A stretch of DNA of 7,893 nt from a bacterium. GTDB lineage: Bacteria > Latescibacterota > UBA2968. This document shows positions 1 through 6,579 of this stretch, in pieces. The stretch spans positions 1 through 7,893 of the forward strand of contig JAPUJS010000492.1 in NCBI GenBank assembly GCA_027296045.1, written 5' to 3'. A program made the translations under genes and the position numbers. The stretch's first letter is position 1. Every line of letters starts with the position of its first letter. Under the pieces are notes generated by a model. The model saw nothing but the letters and a program-made list of their open reading frames with translations, did not search any database and was not told the origin of the DNA.

Positions 1-522
1 TCCTTTCAGCGCGACCTTCAGGCCCTGGGTCTGGACAAACGGGTTCTGGTCATGACCATTTCGGAGTTTGGCCGCCGCACCAAAGAAAACGGCAGCTCGG
101 GCACTGACCACGGCACTTCGGCGCCCCTCTTTCTGTTTGGCCCGCAAGTCCAGAGCGGCGTCCACGGCAATATGCCCAACTTTGAAGAGGTGGACCGTCG
201 CGGTGACTTCTTCTACGAATACCACTTCCGTCAGGTCTACGCATCCATCCTGAACGAGTGGTTCGGCGTCTCTCAAGAAACGCTCAACCTTGTCTTTCCA
301 ACCCAACCCCGGCTCATGTCGCTGCTGAACGTCAAAAACCAGCTCAGTGCCGCCGAACTGGCCGAGGTCGATTTTACCGGCGACGGGCAACTCGACTTTA
401 ACGATTTTTTGCAGTTTGCCCAGGCCTTTGGCTCCGAAGAACCGCAGTTTGACCTGGACAAAGACGGCAGAGTGGGCTTCGGAGACTTTCTAAAATTTGC
501 TTCGGCCTTCGGCCGCAGATAA
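1..522 (+). CDS. DUF1501 family protein, C-terminal part, with two EF-hand/dockerin-like repeats
   Basis: The frame is open from the first base, so the N-terminus lies outside the window; 173 residues are visible. Residues 15-45 carry the DUF1501 signature (VLVMTISEFGRR, then GTDHGT with D36-H37-G38). DUF1501 belongs to the alkaline phosphatase/sulfatase-like superfamily, where this Asp-His pair sits at the metal site; substrates are not established. The region ends near residue 98 with a typical FRQVYASILNEWFGV stretch. Two calcium-loop motifs follow: D124-T126-D128-Q130-D135 and D151-D153-D155-R157-D162, each followed by a DFLxFAxAFG helix. Such paired loops resemble dockerin type I repeats and suggest an exported, calcium-binding tail. 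DUF1501 genes often sit beside DUF1800 genes, but the upstream neighbour is not visible. The gene ends in TAA 19 bases before a strong terminator. Family call is sure; enzymatic role is not. Confidence 0.9.
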   Translation, partial: SFQRDLQALGLDKRVLVMTISEFGRRTKENGSSGTDHGTSAPLFLFGPQVQSGVHGNMPNFEEVDRRGDFFYEYHFRQVYASILNEWFGVSQETLNLVFPTQPRLMSLLNVKNQLSAAELAEVDFTGDGQLDFNDFLQFAQAFGSEEPQFDLDKDGRVGFGDFLKFASAFGRR

Positions 523-893
523 CACATTGGCCACAAATACAAGCGCTCCTGTCGATTGTAATCGACAGGGCGCTTTTTTATTTTCCCTTCCCTATCCTGC
601 CCGCTAAAACCTCTGCTTCGTATACCCAACCGCACAGCCAGCCTTCCCTCCTATCTCCTGTCTCCTGCTTTTATACCCACTTCAGATCAAAGTGTCGTGT
701 AGACCAATTTTTCCTGCGCAGGGAAAATAGATCTACTTCAATAAAAATTTGATAAATATAGATTTATATAAAAATTAATGCGAATATTTTTCATTACCCT
801 GTGCGTGTATGACACCATTTTGTGTTTTAATTGGTATTACTTGATCAGCCTGCAATCGATTTCCTCGCTTGAATGTGATCTGGACGGATGTCA
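523..893. other. Convergent intergenic region with AT-rich core
   Basis: This 371-base gap lies between the ends of the DUF1501 gene and ubiX. Beyond the terminator it holds a 38-base imperfect hairpin at 699-736: outer arms GTAGA/TCTAC, inner arms TTTTCC/GGAAAA. It also holds a block at 741-796 with only 6 G or C in 56 bases, containing small AT inverted repeats (TAATG 776-780 with CATTA 792-796). No clear terminator for ubiX is seen here, because no minus-strand hairpin is followed by a T-run. No convincing gene was found. Confidence 0.55.
542..579 (+). terminator. Rho-independent terminator of the DUF1501 gene
   Basis: A 14-bp stem pairs 542-546 with 570-574 and 548-556 with 561-569. One T bulges at 547 and the loop is TGTA. 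A run of six T (574-579) follows on the plus strand. No matching T-run is found on the minus side, so it should act only on the plus-strand transcript. Confidence 0.9.
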
Positions 894-1505
894 TCACATT
901 TGCAAATGTCCTTCCCAGGGTGGGAACAACGCGTGCTCAATCCCCAACAAGCTCAAAATCCGTCCCGCAATAAAATCTGCCAGATCCTCAAACGTCTCCG
1001 GTCTCTGGTAAAACGCGGGCATCGCCGGCACCATCACCGCCCCGGCTTCGGTTGCAGACACCATATTCTTCAAATGGATCAAATTCATCGGCGTCTCCCG
1101 GGGCACCAAAATCAGCGGTCGGCGTTCCTTCAACATCACATCTGCCGCCCGTTCGATTAAATTGCTGGATGCCCCGCGTGCAATTCCGGAAAGCGTCTTC
1201 ATCGAGCAGGGCACCACCACCATCCCGTGGGAAGCCGCCGACCCGCTGGACACGGTGGCGGCGAGGTCCCCGAACGCATGCAAACAGCAGGTTCCGTTTT
1301 TCACAGCTTCGCCGTATCGGTCCGCCAGAAAGTCTGGAAATACTTCCTGCTTCCCGTCAAACCCACCTTCCTCCCGCAGTAGCATCCAGCCGAACTTGGA
1401 CACAATCAGGTCCACCTGAACGGCCTGCATCAGCAAAGCGCGAAGTGTCCGAAGCGCATAAATTGCGCCACTGGCCCCTGTAATCGCAAACGTCACTCGC
1501 TTCAT
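894..1505 (-). CDS. ubiX: UbiX-type flavin prenyltransferase
   Basis: This 203-residue protein is the normal length for UbiX/Pad1. The family joins dimethylallyl phosphate to reduced FMN, giving the prenylated FMN cofactor used by UbiD-type decarboxylases. The sequence shows the N-terminal FMN-binding motif GASGA (10-14), the central VVVPCSMKTLSGIARG segment (96-111), K126, the PRETP motif (R136, E137) and Y166 in PAFYQRPET. By the usual UbiX numbering (offset 3) these correspond to S15, K129, R139, E140 and Y169, so all key residues appear present. The ATG start overlaps the ubiA stop as ATGA, which implies translational coupling; GGGTGA upstream could serve as a ribosome site. Its UbiD partner is not in the window. 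If the organism uses the futalosine pathway, this would be the MqnM-type component, but that cannot be decided here. Confidence 0.95.
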   Translation of the reverse strand: MKRVTFAITGASGAIYALRTLRALLMQAVQVDLIVSKFGWMLLREEGGFDGKQEVFPDFLADRYGEAVKNGTCCLHAFGDLAATVSSGSAASHGMVVVPCSMKTLSGIARGASSNLIERAADVMLKERRPLILVPRETPMNLIHLKNMVSATEAGAVMVPAMPAFYQRPETFEDLADFIAGRILSLLGIEHALFPPWEGHLQM

Positions 1506-2362
1506 AGGAGCATATCACCCAATGTGAATACCAGATACACCAAACTCACCAGACCGTTCATCGTCATAAACGCCACATTCACCCGCGACAGATCGTTCGC
1601 CTTCACGATCAGATGTTCATACACCAGAAACCCACCGATCACAAACACCCCCGCAAAATAGATCGCTCCCATTCCAAACGCCGTTCCCGCCCACGAAAAG
1701 AGTCCGAAGGAAACCACATAAAGCCCCCGTGAAATCCACAACGCCCCTCGGACCCCAAACCGCTGCGGCAGAGAATACAGACCAGATTCCTGATCAAAGC
1801 CTACATCCTGGCATGAATAAATAATGTCAAACCCCGCCACCCAGGTCAACACCGCCCCACCTAAAATCAAAATTTCAGGATTCAACTCGCCCGTAATCGC
1901 AATCCACGCCCCAATCGGCGCAACCCCCAGTGCCAACCCCAAAAATGCCTGTGTTGCCCAGGTGAACCGCTTGGTATAAGAATAGAAAAACACAATCCCC
2001 AGCGCTACGGGAGAAAGCATAAAACACAGCGGATTCAATTTGTAAGCTGCAAAAATAAGGGCCAGAGAAGACACACCAATAAGCCATGCTGTTGCAGCCG
2101 GAGAAATCACCCCCCGGGGCAACTCCCGATTTGCCGTCCGAGGATTGGTCGCGTCAATCTCCCGGTCCACCAGCCGGTTAAACCCCATCGCCGCACTCCT
2201 CGCCCCCACCATGGCCACCACAATCCACACCACCTGTTCGGGTAAAATCGGATGTGCCACAGCCGCAAGCGCCGCCCCGGAAAGTGCGAAGGGCAGCGCA
2301 AACACACTGTGTGAAAACTTGATCATTCGGCCATAGGTTAAAATACGGTCCACAAAAACCAT
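1502..2362 (-). CDS. ubiA: UbiA-family aromatic polyprenyltransferase (4-hydroxybenzoate or MqnP-like)
   Basis: A 286-residue integral membrane protein with about eight or nine hydrophobic segments. It shows both Asp-rich motifs that bind prenyl diphosphate through magnesium: N62-D66-D70 (NRLVDREID) and D179 with D186-D190 (QDVGFD). UbiA enzymes attach a polyprenyl chain to an aromatic acid in ubiquinone or menaquinone synthesis. The opening MIKFSHSVFALPFAL and the overlap with ubiX match the subgroup often called UbiA-other/MqnP, so a role in futalosine menaquinone synthesis is plausible but inferred. I chose ATG 2362 because GAGGAGAG (2371-2378) lies 8 bases upstream. Longer starts at 2398 (ATG) and 2419 (GTG) lack such a site, and the latter falls at the foot of the preceding gene's terminator hairpin. 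The stop overlaps the ubiX start by four bases. No clear promoter could be defined between the terminator and the start. Confidence 0.93.
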   Translation of the reverse strand: MVFVDRILTYGRMIKFSHSVFALPFALSGAALAAVAHPILPEQVVWIVVAMVGARSAAMGFNRLVDREIDATNPRTANRELPRGVISPAATAWLIGVSSLALIFAAYKLNPLCFMLSPVALGIVFFYSYTKRFTWATQAFLGLALGVAPIGAWIAITGELNPEILILGGAVLTWVAGFDIIYSCQDVGFDQESGLYSLPQRFGVRGALWISRGLYVVSFGLFSWAGTAFGMGAIYFAGVFVIGGFLVYEHLIVKANDLSRVNVAFMTMNGLVSLVYLVFTLGDMLL

Positions 2363-2370
2363 CGCATCAA

Positions 2371-2378
2371 CTCTCCTC
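2371..2378 (-). promoter_or_regulatory. Shine-Dalgarno site deciding the ubiA start
   Basis: On the minus strand this reads GAGGAGAG, with 8 bases to the ATG at 2362. It supports the shorter, 286-residue form of the prenyltransferase. Confidence 0.75.
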
Positions 2379-2407
2379 AAGCATTCAATTGGGTCCATCA
2401 ATATAAT

Positions 2408-2448
2408 AAAAAAAAGCACAGCGACCGCCCAAAAACCGGAGATCGCTG
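2408..2448 (-). terminator. Rho-independent terminator of the SMP-30 lipoprotein gene
   Basis: The stem pairs 2419-2424 with 2443-2448 (CAGCGA/TCGCTG) and 2425-2427 with 2437-2439 (CCG/CGG), with a three-base bulge. On the minus strand it is followed by TGC and a run of eight T (2415-2408). It separates the SMP-30 gene from ubiA, so ubiA-ubiX probably has its own promoter or depends on read-through. Confidence 0.8.
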
Positions 2449-2523
2449 CACAGGAATAAGATTCGCCGCCGGGAGACGGCTCTTACCTTCAATTTTTTCG
2501 CCAAATAAGGGTTAAAAAGAGGG

Positions 2524-2551
2524 GTAGGAGCCAGCTCCTTCTGGCGAAGGA
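2524..2551. repeat. REP-like palindrome (GTAG plus GCCAG/CTGGC stem)
   Basis: On the plus strand the tetranucleotide GTAG (2524-2527) is followed by GCCAG (2530-2534), a six-base loop and CTGGC (2541-2545), then GAAGGA. A GTAG-type tetranucleotide before an imperfect palindrome is the layout of bacterial REP elements mobilised by RAYT enzymes. The same bases can also pair as AGGAG/CTCCT (2526-2530 with 2535-2539) or TCCTTC/GAAGGA (2536-2541 with 2546-2551). It lies 4 bases after the SMP-30 stop codon, a typical REP location. On the minus strand a T5 run follows a few bases later, so a second terminator is an alternative reading. Only one copy is visible. Confidence 0.5.
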
Positions 2552-2555
2552 ACTC

Positions 2556-3950
2556 TTATGGAGAATCAGTAAATCGATGGCCCTGTTTGTTCATCCGTAC
2601 CTGAAATACCGAAGTACGAGCCGTAATAAAGAGCGTCTTCATATCCGCCCCGCCAAACGTACAATTCGTCGGCCGTGCAGGCACAGGAATCCGCCTCAAT
2701 TGCTGCCCCTCCGGCGAATAAATATCGATCGCACTCAAGTTGGGCTGCGTAACATACAAATTGCCTTCCGTATCGATGGACATCCCATCCCCGCCGGTTT
2801 CCAGCGTGATCTCTCGACCAGAACCAATCATCCCCGGAGTTTCAATCGGATATGCCATCAGTGCTGGACGTCCGGTTAACAGCACATAAAGTGTGGACTC
2901 ATCGGGAGAAAGAATCACACCATTGGACTGGGGAACATTGTCGGCTATGTCGGCAAGAATCTGAGTGACCCTGCCGTTTGTAGAAAGATAGAACACACCG
3001 AAGCGTTCCCCAACAGCCTGTTTCCCGGCTCCGCCACGACCACCGCCACCTCCGCCAGGACCACCTCTGCCACCACCTCTGCCACCACCTCTGCCACCTC
3101 CGCCACCAAACAAGGGCGCAGTAAAATAGACGCCACCCTGACGGTCAACTACAAGGTCGTTGGCACTGTTAAACGGAGCGCCACTTGTGCTGTCTGCCAA
3201 AACCTCAATCTCACCTGTTGAAATCGAAACCCCGATGATTTGCCGGGCGCCGTTCTGGGCGCCGATCAATCTGTCGTTTTGCACATCATACATCAGACCG
3301 TTCGTACCCTGGGTATTTTCCAGGAAAACCGAGACATTTCCCTCAAGATCCCACTTATAAATCAGACTTGCCCGAACATCTGAAAAATAGACATTGCCCG
3401 CCAGATCCGCCGCCGGTCCTTCTGTGAACACAAATTCTCCGGGCACCTGCACCACTTCACCCGCTTTGGGCCGCCTCACGGTATTTGCTTGGGCGCGTTC
3501 TCCAACGGAAAGCGACAGAATCACTTTCCCGGCATTGATTGGCACACTTCCCCATTGCCCCACAAGTGCTCCGGAAGCATCGGTAGCTCTAACAGTATAC
3601 ATTCCCGACACCGCTTGTTGCTCTGCCGAAATTTCAACCTTCACACGACCGTCTTCATCGGTCGTTCCTGCCCACAGATAATCTGCCTTCTGGCCCGAAA
3701 TCGACCGCGCAAATTCCACCTCAACCTCCCCAACTGGAACGCCATCTTGCGTGAGCGTTACATCCACGTCTACAAGATATTTCTGCGGATCTCCCACGGC
3801 AAGTTTGGACAATCTGGGAGCCATCCCCGACCCCCCTTCCTCGGGCCCAACAGCGGTATACTCTGCGTCCCGTTGACTGCAACCGGCCAGCACAATCCCA
3901 AACATTGAAATCAACGCCCACCTGGTAAAACACCTTCCCATTTTTTTCAT
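2556..3950 (-). CDS. SMP-30/gluconolactonase-like propeller lipoprotein with Gly/Arg-rich loop
   Basis: This 464-residue protein begins with a lipoprotein signal: a basic N-terminus, a hydrophobic core and lipobox L21-A22-G23-C24. Residues about 45-150 resemble a beta-sandwich (Ig-like or transthyretin-like) domain. Residues about 165-455 form an SMP-30/gluconolactonase six-blade propeller. Likely metal ligands are E177 (FTEGP), N264 (SANDLVVD), N343 (QSNGVILSPD) and D388 (GGDGMSID), matching by position the Glu/Asn/Asn/Asp set of the family, so lactone hydrolysis is possible; the substrate is unknown. Residues 282-309 are a 28-residue insert made only of Gly, Arg, Pro and Ala, where family members carry a loop at the propeller mouth. 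The start follows AAGGAAGGGAG; M4 is an alternative start and keeps the lipobox. A REP-like element and a terminator follow the gene. A 329-base gap separates it from the upstream TPR gene, so it may be transcribed alone. Confidence 0.88.
   Translation of the reverse strand: MKKMGRCFTRWALISMFGIVLAGCSQRDAEYTAVGPEEGGSGMAPRLSKLAVGDPQKYLVDVDVTLTQDGVPVGEVEVEFARSISGQKADYLWAGTTDEDGRVKVEISAEQQAVSGMYTVRATDASGALVGQWGSVPINAGKVILSLSVGERAQANTVRRPKAGEVVQVPGEFVFTEGPAADLAGNVYFSDVRASLIYKWDLEGNVSVFLENTQGTNGLMYDVQNDRLIGAQNGARQIIGVSISTGEIEVLADSTSGAPFNSANDLVVDRQGGVYFTAPLFGGGGGRGGGRGGGRGGPGGGGGGRGGAGKQAVGERFGVFYLSTNGRVTQILADIADNVPQSNGVILSPDESTLYVLLTGRPALMAYPIETPGMIGSGREITLETGGDGMSIDTEGNLYVTQPNLSAIDIYSPEGQQLRRIPVPARPTNCTFGGADMKTLFITARTSVFQVRMNKQGHRFTDSP
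3024..3107 (-). repeat. Gly/Arg-rich low-complexity tract with three perfect 12-bp tandem copies
   Basis: This segment encodes the 28-residue Gly/Arg insert of the SMP-30-like protein. Its core (3061-3096) is three perfect copies of CCACCTCTGCCA on the plus strand, flanked by degenerate CCACC/CCGCC units. Each copy adds four residues (Gly-Arg-Gly-Gly) and keeps the frame, so slippage can change loop length without breaking the gene. Confidence 0.85.
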
Positions 3951-4279
3951 CTCCCTTCCTTACAGAAAAACCCCCGTCAACGATAGATAGGGCAGGCACG
4001 ACAGATGCACAGCAACGGCCTGGAAACAACTGCTCCAACAATGCGATTGAATCGCCGCCCAGAACCCCGGCTGTGGATAATGTATGGTTTAGACGAAGGG
4101 AAAATCTAGAAAGTTCCTCAAAACAAACCATCAGACCAGAACCTCTCGGCCTGAGTTATTTCTGATATCATCAAAAATACGCGATCCGATTTATCCTGTC
4201 TCCGGCATAAAGGTCGGCATCACAACCCCGTCAAACCCGCTGGTCCGGGTGCTGTTTTCAAGTCCCGGGATATGTGAGA
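3951..4279. other. Intergenic region upstream of the SMP-30 lipoprotein gene
   Basis: This 329-base region holds the ribosome site next to the downstream gene (AAGGAAGGGAG, 3951-3961) and small palindromes: GCGAT/ATCGC at 4043-4055 and TGATATCA at 4163-4170. A 5-bp hairpin, ACCCG/CGGGT (4235-4250), lies 30 bases past the TPR stop but lacks a T-run, so it is a weak terminator candidate. I could not pick a promoter with good -35 and -10 boxes. Its length suggests the SMP-30 gene has its own control region. Confidence 0.4.
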
Positions 4280-6409
4280 TCAGGGCGATTCTGGGTCCAG
4301 CACTTGCAGATAACGCCCTGCTGTCCTGCTATCTGGATTAAGCACCAGCGCCTGCTGAAAAGCCTGTAGAGCCTCCCTCGTCCGGCCGGTCTGCGCCAAC
4401 GATACACCGAGGTTTTCATAGGCCTCTGCATAACCCGGACGAATCCGGATCGCCTCTCGATATGCCGGAATCGCCCCTTCAATTTTTCCCTGTGTATAAA
4501 GCGCATTTCCCAGGTCAAAATGTAAATCCGCATCTTCCGATTGAAGTGTGATGGCCTTTCGATAAACCCCGATGAGTTCATCCATGCGGCCCTGCTGCTT
4601 GAGCGCAAGGCCCAAATTCTTGTACGTCTGGATATTGGAACCATCAATGGCAATCACTCTCTCATAAAGGCCAATAGCCCCATCCACCTGCCCTTGAAGC
4701 AACCAAATATTGCCGAGGTTCTCCAGGGCCTGCACGTGATCGGGCCGATGTTCCAAAAGCTTCTGATAGATTTCAATTGCGCGTCCAACTGCACCCAGGT
4801 AATAATACGCATATCCCAGATATGCAAGTATGGAATCATTCTCAGGAACGTAATAGCGTGATTTCTCAAAGAGTTCAACGGCCTTCTGATATTGTTTCTG
4901 TCTGAGATAGAACTTCGCCACATTGGAAAAGGCGGTCGCTGCCTTGTTTCGTAGTTCTTGCTTATCTTCCGACTGTTCAAAGGCCTTTCGAATCTGCCAA
5001 TCGCCCTCCCGTTGGCTGGATACATCCGCTTTGAGAAACGCTGAAACCCCTAACAACATCCGGAGTTCAGCAGATTCCAGATCATACGACGGGGCACCTT
5101 CGAGCAGGTCATCAAGCGGTTTTCCCAGATAGAAAGCGACCATCGCAAGCCGGGAATAGACGTCAAAAGGAACCATGGCAACATCGTGCTCAATTGCCTT
5201 GACGAATTGCGCTAGAGCCGTTGGATAGTCCTCGAGTACATTATAGGCCTTTCCCGAATCGTAATATACAAACGCCTCACTCCGTTTCAATGAGATAGAA
5301 CCGAGCGCGATCAGCCCTGTGACCATGCAAGAAAAAACAACCCGCATCATGCCAACTTCCAGAAAGGTTGCCGCACGCTGCATAAGCGAACGGACCAGCC
5401 AGGCCAGCACCAGCGAAGATCCTGCACTCGACAAATAAAGGTATCGCGATCCAAAACCCTGGGGCTTATAAAGAAAAGGTAGCACGGTCAAAACCGTCCA
5501 GACCGCCCAATCTGCAACGGCGTCGTTCTGCCTGACAACCAGCGAGATGATGCCCACACAGGCACCAAGCCCCAGGATGATTTCCACGTTACTTAAATCC
5601 ACCGCATATTCAGGCAGCCAAAACGCACAGACGATCAGACGCCCCAGATAGCCCAAAAATTGGGTTAGAATGGGGGCAGGACTCTGGGCAGCGGACACCT
5701 CGGCAACCTGTGGTACGCGGGGATACATCACATATAATAGCCATACTCCCAACAGGGAAACAGTCAAGAGTGGCCACACAGCCTGGATTGCGCGCCTTGC
5801 GGACTTTAGCTGGCGCCAGCTCAAATAACCACAAAAAAGGGCCACAGAGATGGCCGAAGCGTGGGCAAATGTTGCCAAAAGCATCAGGCCGCTGGAGAAA
5901 ACGATCCAGCGCAGTCGATGGGATTGCAGGAAGCGAACGAAACAGATAAGGGCCAACAGGCTCAAAATGAGGGTCAGGGGATAGGCAAGACAGGAGATCC
6001 ATTGTACGGCACGGTAATGGGCGGCATTGACCAGGAAAAACAGGGAGGCTAGAAGGCTCAGTTCCAGATCGATGCCTAAAAAATAGAATGTGTATGCAAG
6101 CAGAAGGCAGCCCAGCAGGTGAAGTCCGATCAGCAACCCGTAGTAGGCCGCCGGATGGTTGCCCCACACAGATTGGGTCACCAGGAAAACGACCTCTACC
6201 ACCGGCCGGCCGGGTAACGATCTATTGGGTGAAAAGATCTGAGAGAAATCTTGCAGAACGACGTCTGCATCGTTCAGATGTTCAAAATCGTCCGGCGAAA
6301 ACAGATGTTCGGACAGGCTGCCGAAAGTGACCAGAGTCAGAACAAGCGCGACCCCTGCAAATAGGCTGTAGGTGCGGTAGTTATCCGGGATTTGAAATAC
6401 AGGGGTCAT
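4280..6409 (-). CDS. TMTC-like GT-C membrane glycosyltransferase-type protein with C-terminal TPRs
   Basis: A 709-residue protein. About ten hydrophobic segments fill residues 14-375. The first outer loop has an acidic FSPDDFEHL motif (D40, D41, E43), the position where GT-C glycosyltransferases keep a catalytic or metal-binding Asp pair. Later GSRYLYLSSAG (residues 320-330) resembles the conserved RYLYLPSAG-type stretch of TMTC/PMT-like proteins. The C-terminal third has six consecutive 34-residue TPRs (about 490-696), plus a degenerate one near 382-410. TMTC enzymes O-mannosylate proteins in animals; bacterial relatives are mostly uncharacterised, so transfer of sugar from a lipid donor is inferred. 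The start is uncertain: ATG 6409 is preferred because the hydrophobic segment follows closely, but it has no good Shine-Dalgarno; in-frame GTG 6436 and TTG 6451 are possible, GGTGGAG lying almost against the TTG. The upstream neighbour is the PAL-like propeller, 170 bases away. Confidence 0.85.
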   Translation of the reverse strand: MTPVFQIPDNYRTYSLFAGVALVLTLVTFGSLSEHLFSPDDFEHLNDADVVLQDFSQIFSPNRSLPGRPVVEVVFLVTQSVWGNHPAAYYGLLIGLHLLGCLLLAYTFYFLGIDLELSLLASLFFLVNAAHYRAVQWISCLAYPLTLILSLLALICFVRFLQSHRLRWIVFSSGLMLLATFAHASAISVALFCGYLSWRQLKSARRAIQAVWPLLTVSLLGVWLLYVMYPRVPQVAEVSAAQSPAPILTQFLGYLGRLIVCAFWLPEYAVDLSNVEIILGLGACVGIISLVVRQNDAVADWAVWTVLTVLPFLYKPQGFGSRYLYLSSAGSSLVLAWLVRSLMQRAATFLEVGMMRVVFSCMVTGLIALGSISLKRSEAFVYYDSGKAYNVLEDYPTALAQFVKAIEHDVAMVPFDVYSRLAMVAFYLGKPLDDLLEGAPSYDLESAELRMLLGVSAFLKADVSSQREGDWQIRKAFEQSEDKQELRNKAATAFSNVAKFYLRQKQYQKAVELFEKSRYYVPENDSILAYLGYAYYYLGAVGRAIEIYQKLLEHRPDHVQALENLGNIWLLQGQVDGAIGLYERVIAIDGSNIQTYKNLGLALKQQGRMDELIGVYRKAITLQSEDADLHFDLGNALYTQGKIEGAIPAYREAIRIRPGYAEAYENLGVSLAQTGRTREALQAFQQALVLNPDSRTAGRYLQVLDPESP

Positions 6410-6506
6410 AAAATCTTGCGTCGCATGAAAAACCACCCTGGCATCGGCCAAACTCCACCGTCCGACCTAGCACAATGGGGCATTCTAAACGGCAACATGC
6501 GTTCCT

Positions 6507-6536
6507 GCCCTGCACCGATTGTACCCGGTGCAGGGC
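6507..6536. repeat. Perfect 11-bp inverted repeat between the propeller and TPR genes
   Basis: GCCCTGCACCG (6507-6517) pairs perfectly with CGGTGCAGGGC (6526-6536) across an 8-base loop. Neither strand has a T-run after it, so it is not a classic intrinsic terminator. It could be an mRNA-stability or processing hairpin, a factor-dependent pause, or a protein-binding palindrome. The 9-mer CGTCCGACC occurs on both sides (6459-6467 and 6541-6549). An AT palindrome GATTTTT/AAAAATC (6564-6579) adjoins the stop codon of the upstream gene. Confidence 0.65.
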
Positions 6537-6579
6537 GTATCGTCCGACCGGAGGGCCGAATTCGATTTTTTTAAAAATC

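Noticed and set aside
273..635. Minus-strand frame of 120 codons opposite the DUF1501 gene
   Set aside because: It runs antisense through conserved DUF1501 and EF-hand codons and through the terminator hairpin; no family likeness was seen.
872..900. Possible CRP-like operator (TGTGAT...ATCACA)
   Set aside because: The half-sites are separated by far more than the six bases of a CRP site, and the location at a gene end does not suit an operator.
778..1011. Plus-strand open frame of 77 codons starting in the AT-rich gap
   Set aside because: Its second half overlaps the conserved end of ubiX in antisense, no ribosome site precedes the ATG and the product resembles no known family.
3721..4131. 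Minus-strand open frame of 136 codons upstream of and overlapping the SMP-30 gene
   Set aside because: It overlaps the signal peptide and sandwich domain of the SMP-30 lipoprotein in another frame and has no recognisable domain; the lipoprotein frame has a ribosome site and a lipobox.
4191..4328. Stop-free minus-strand stretch of 46 codons past the TPR gene with a protein-like look (GFDGVVMPTFMPETG)
   Set aside because: It is short, begins after an in-frame TAG inside the TPR gene, and a single-frame run of this length is expected by chance at this GC content. No family was recognised.
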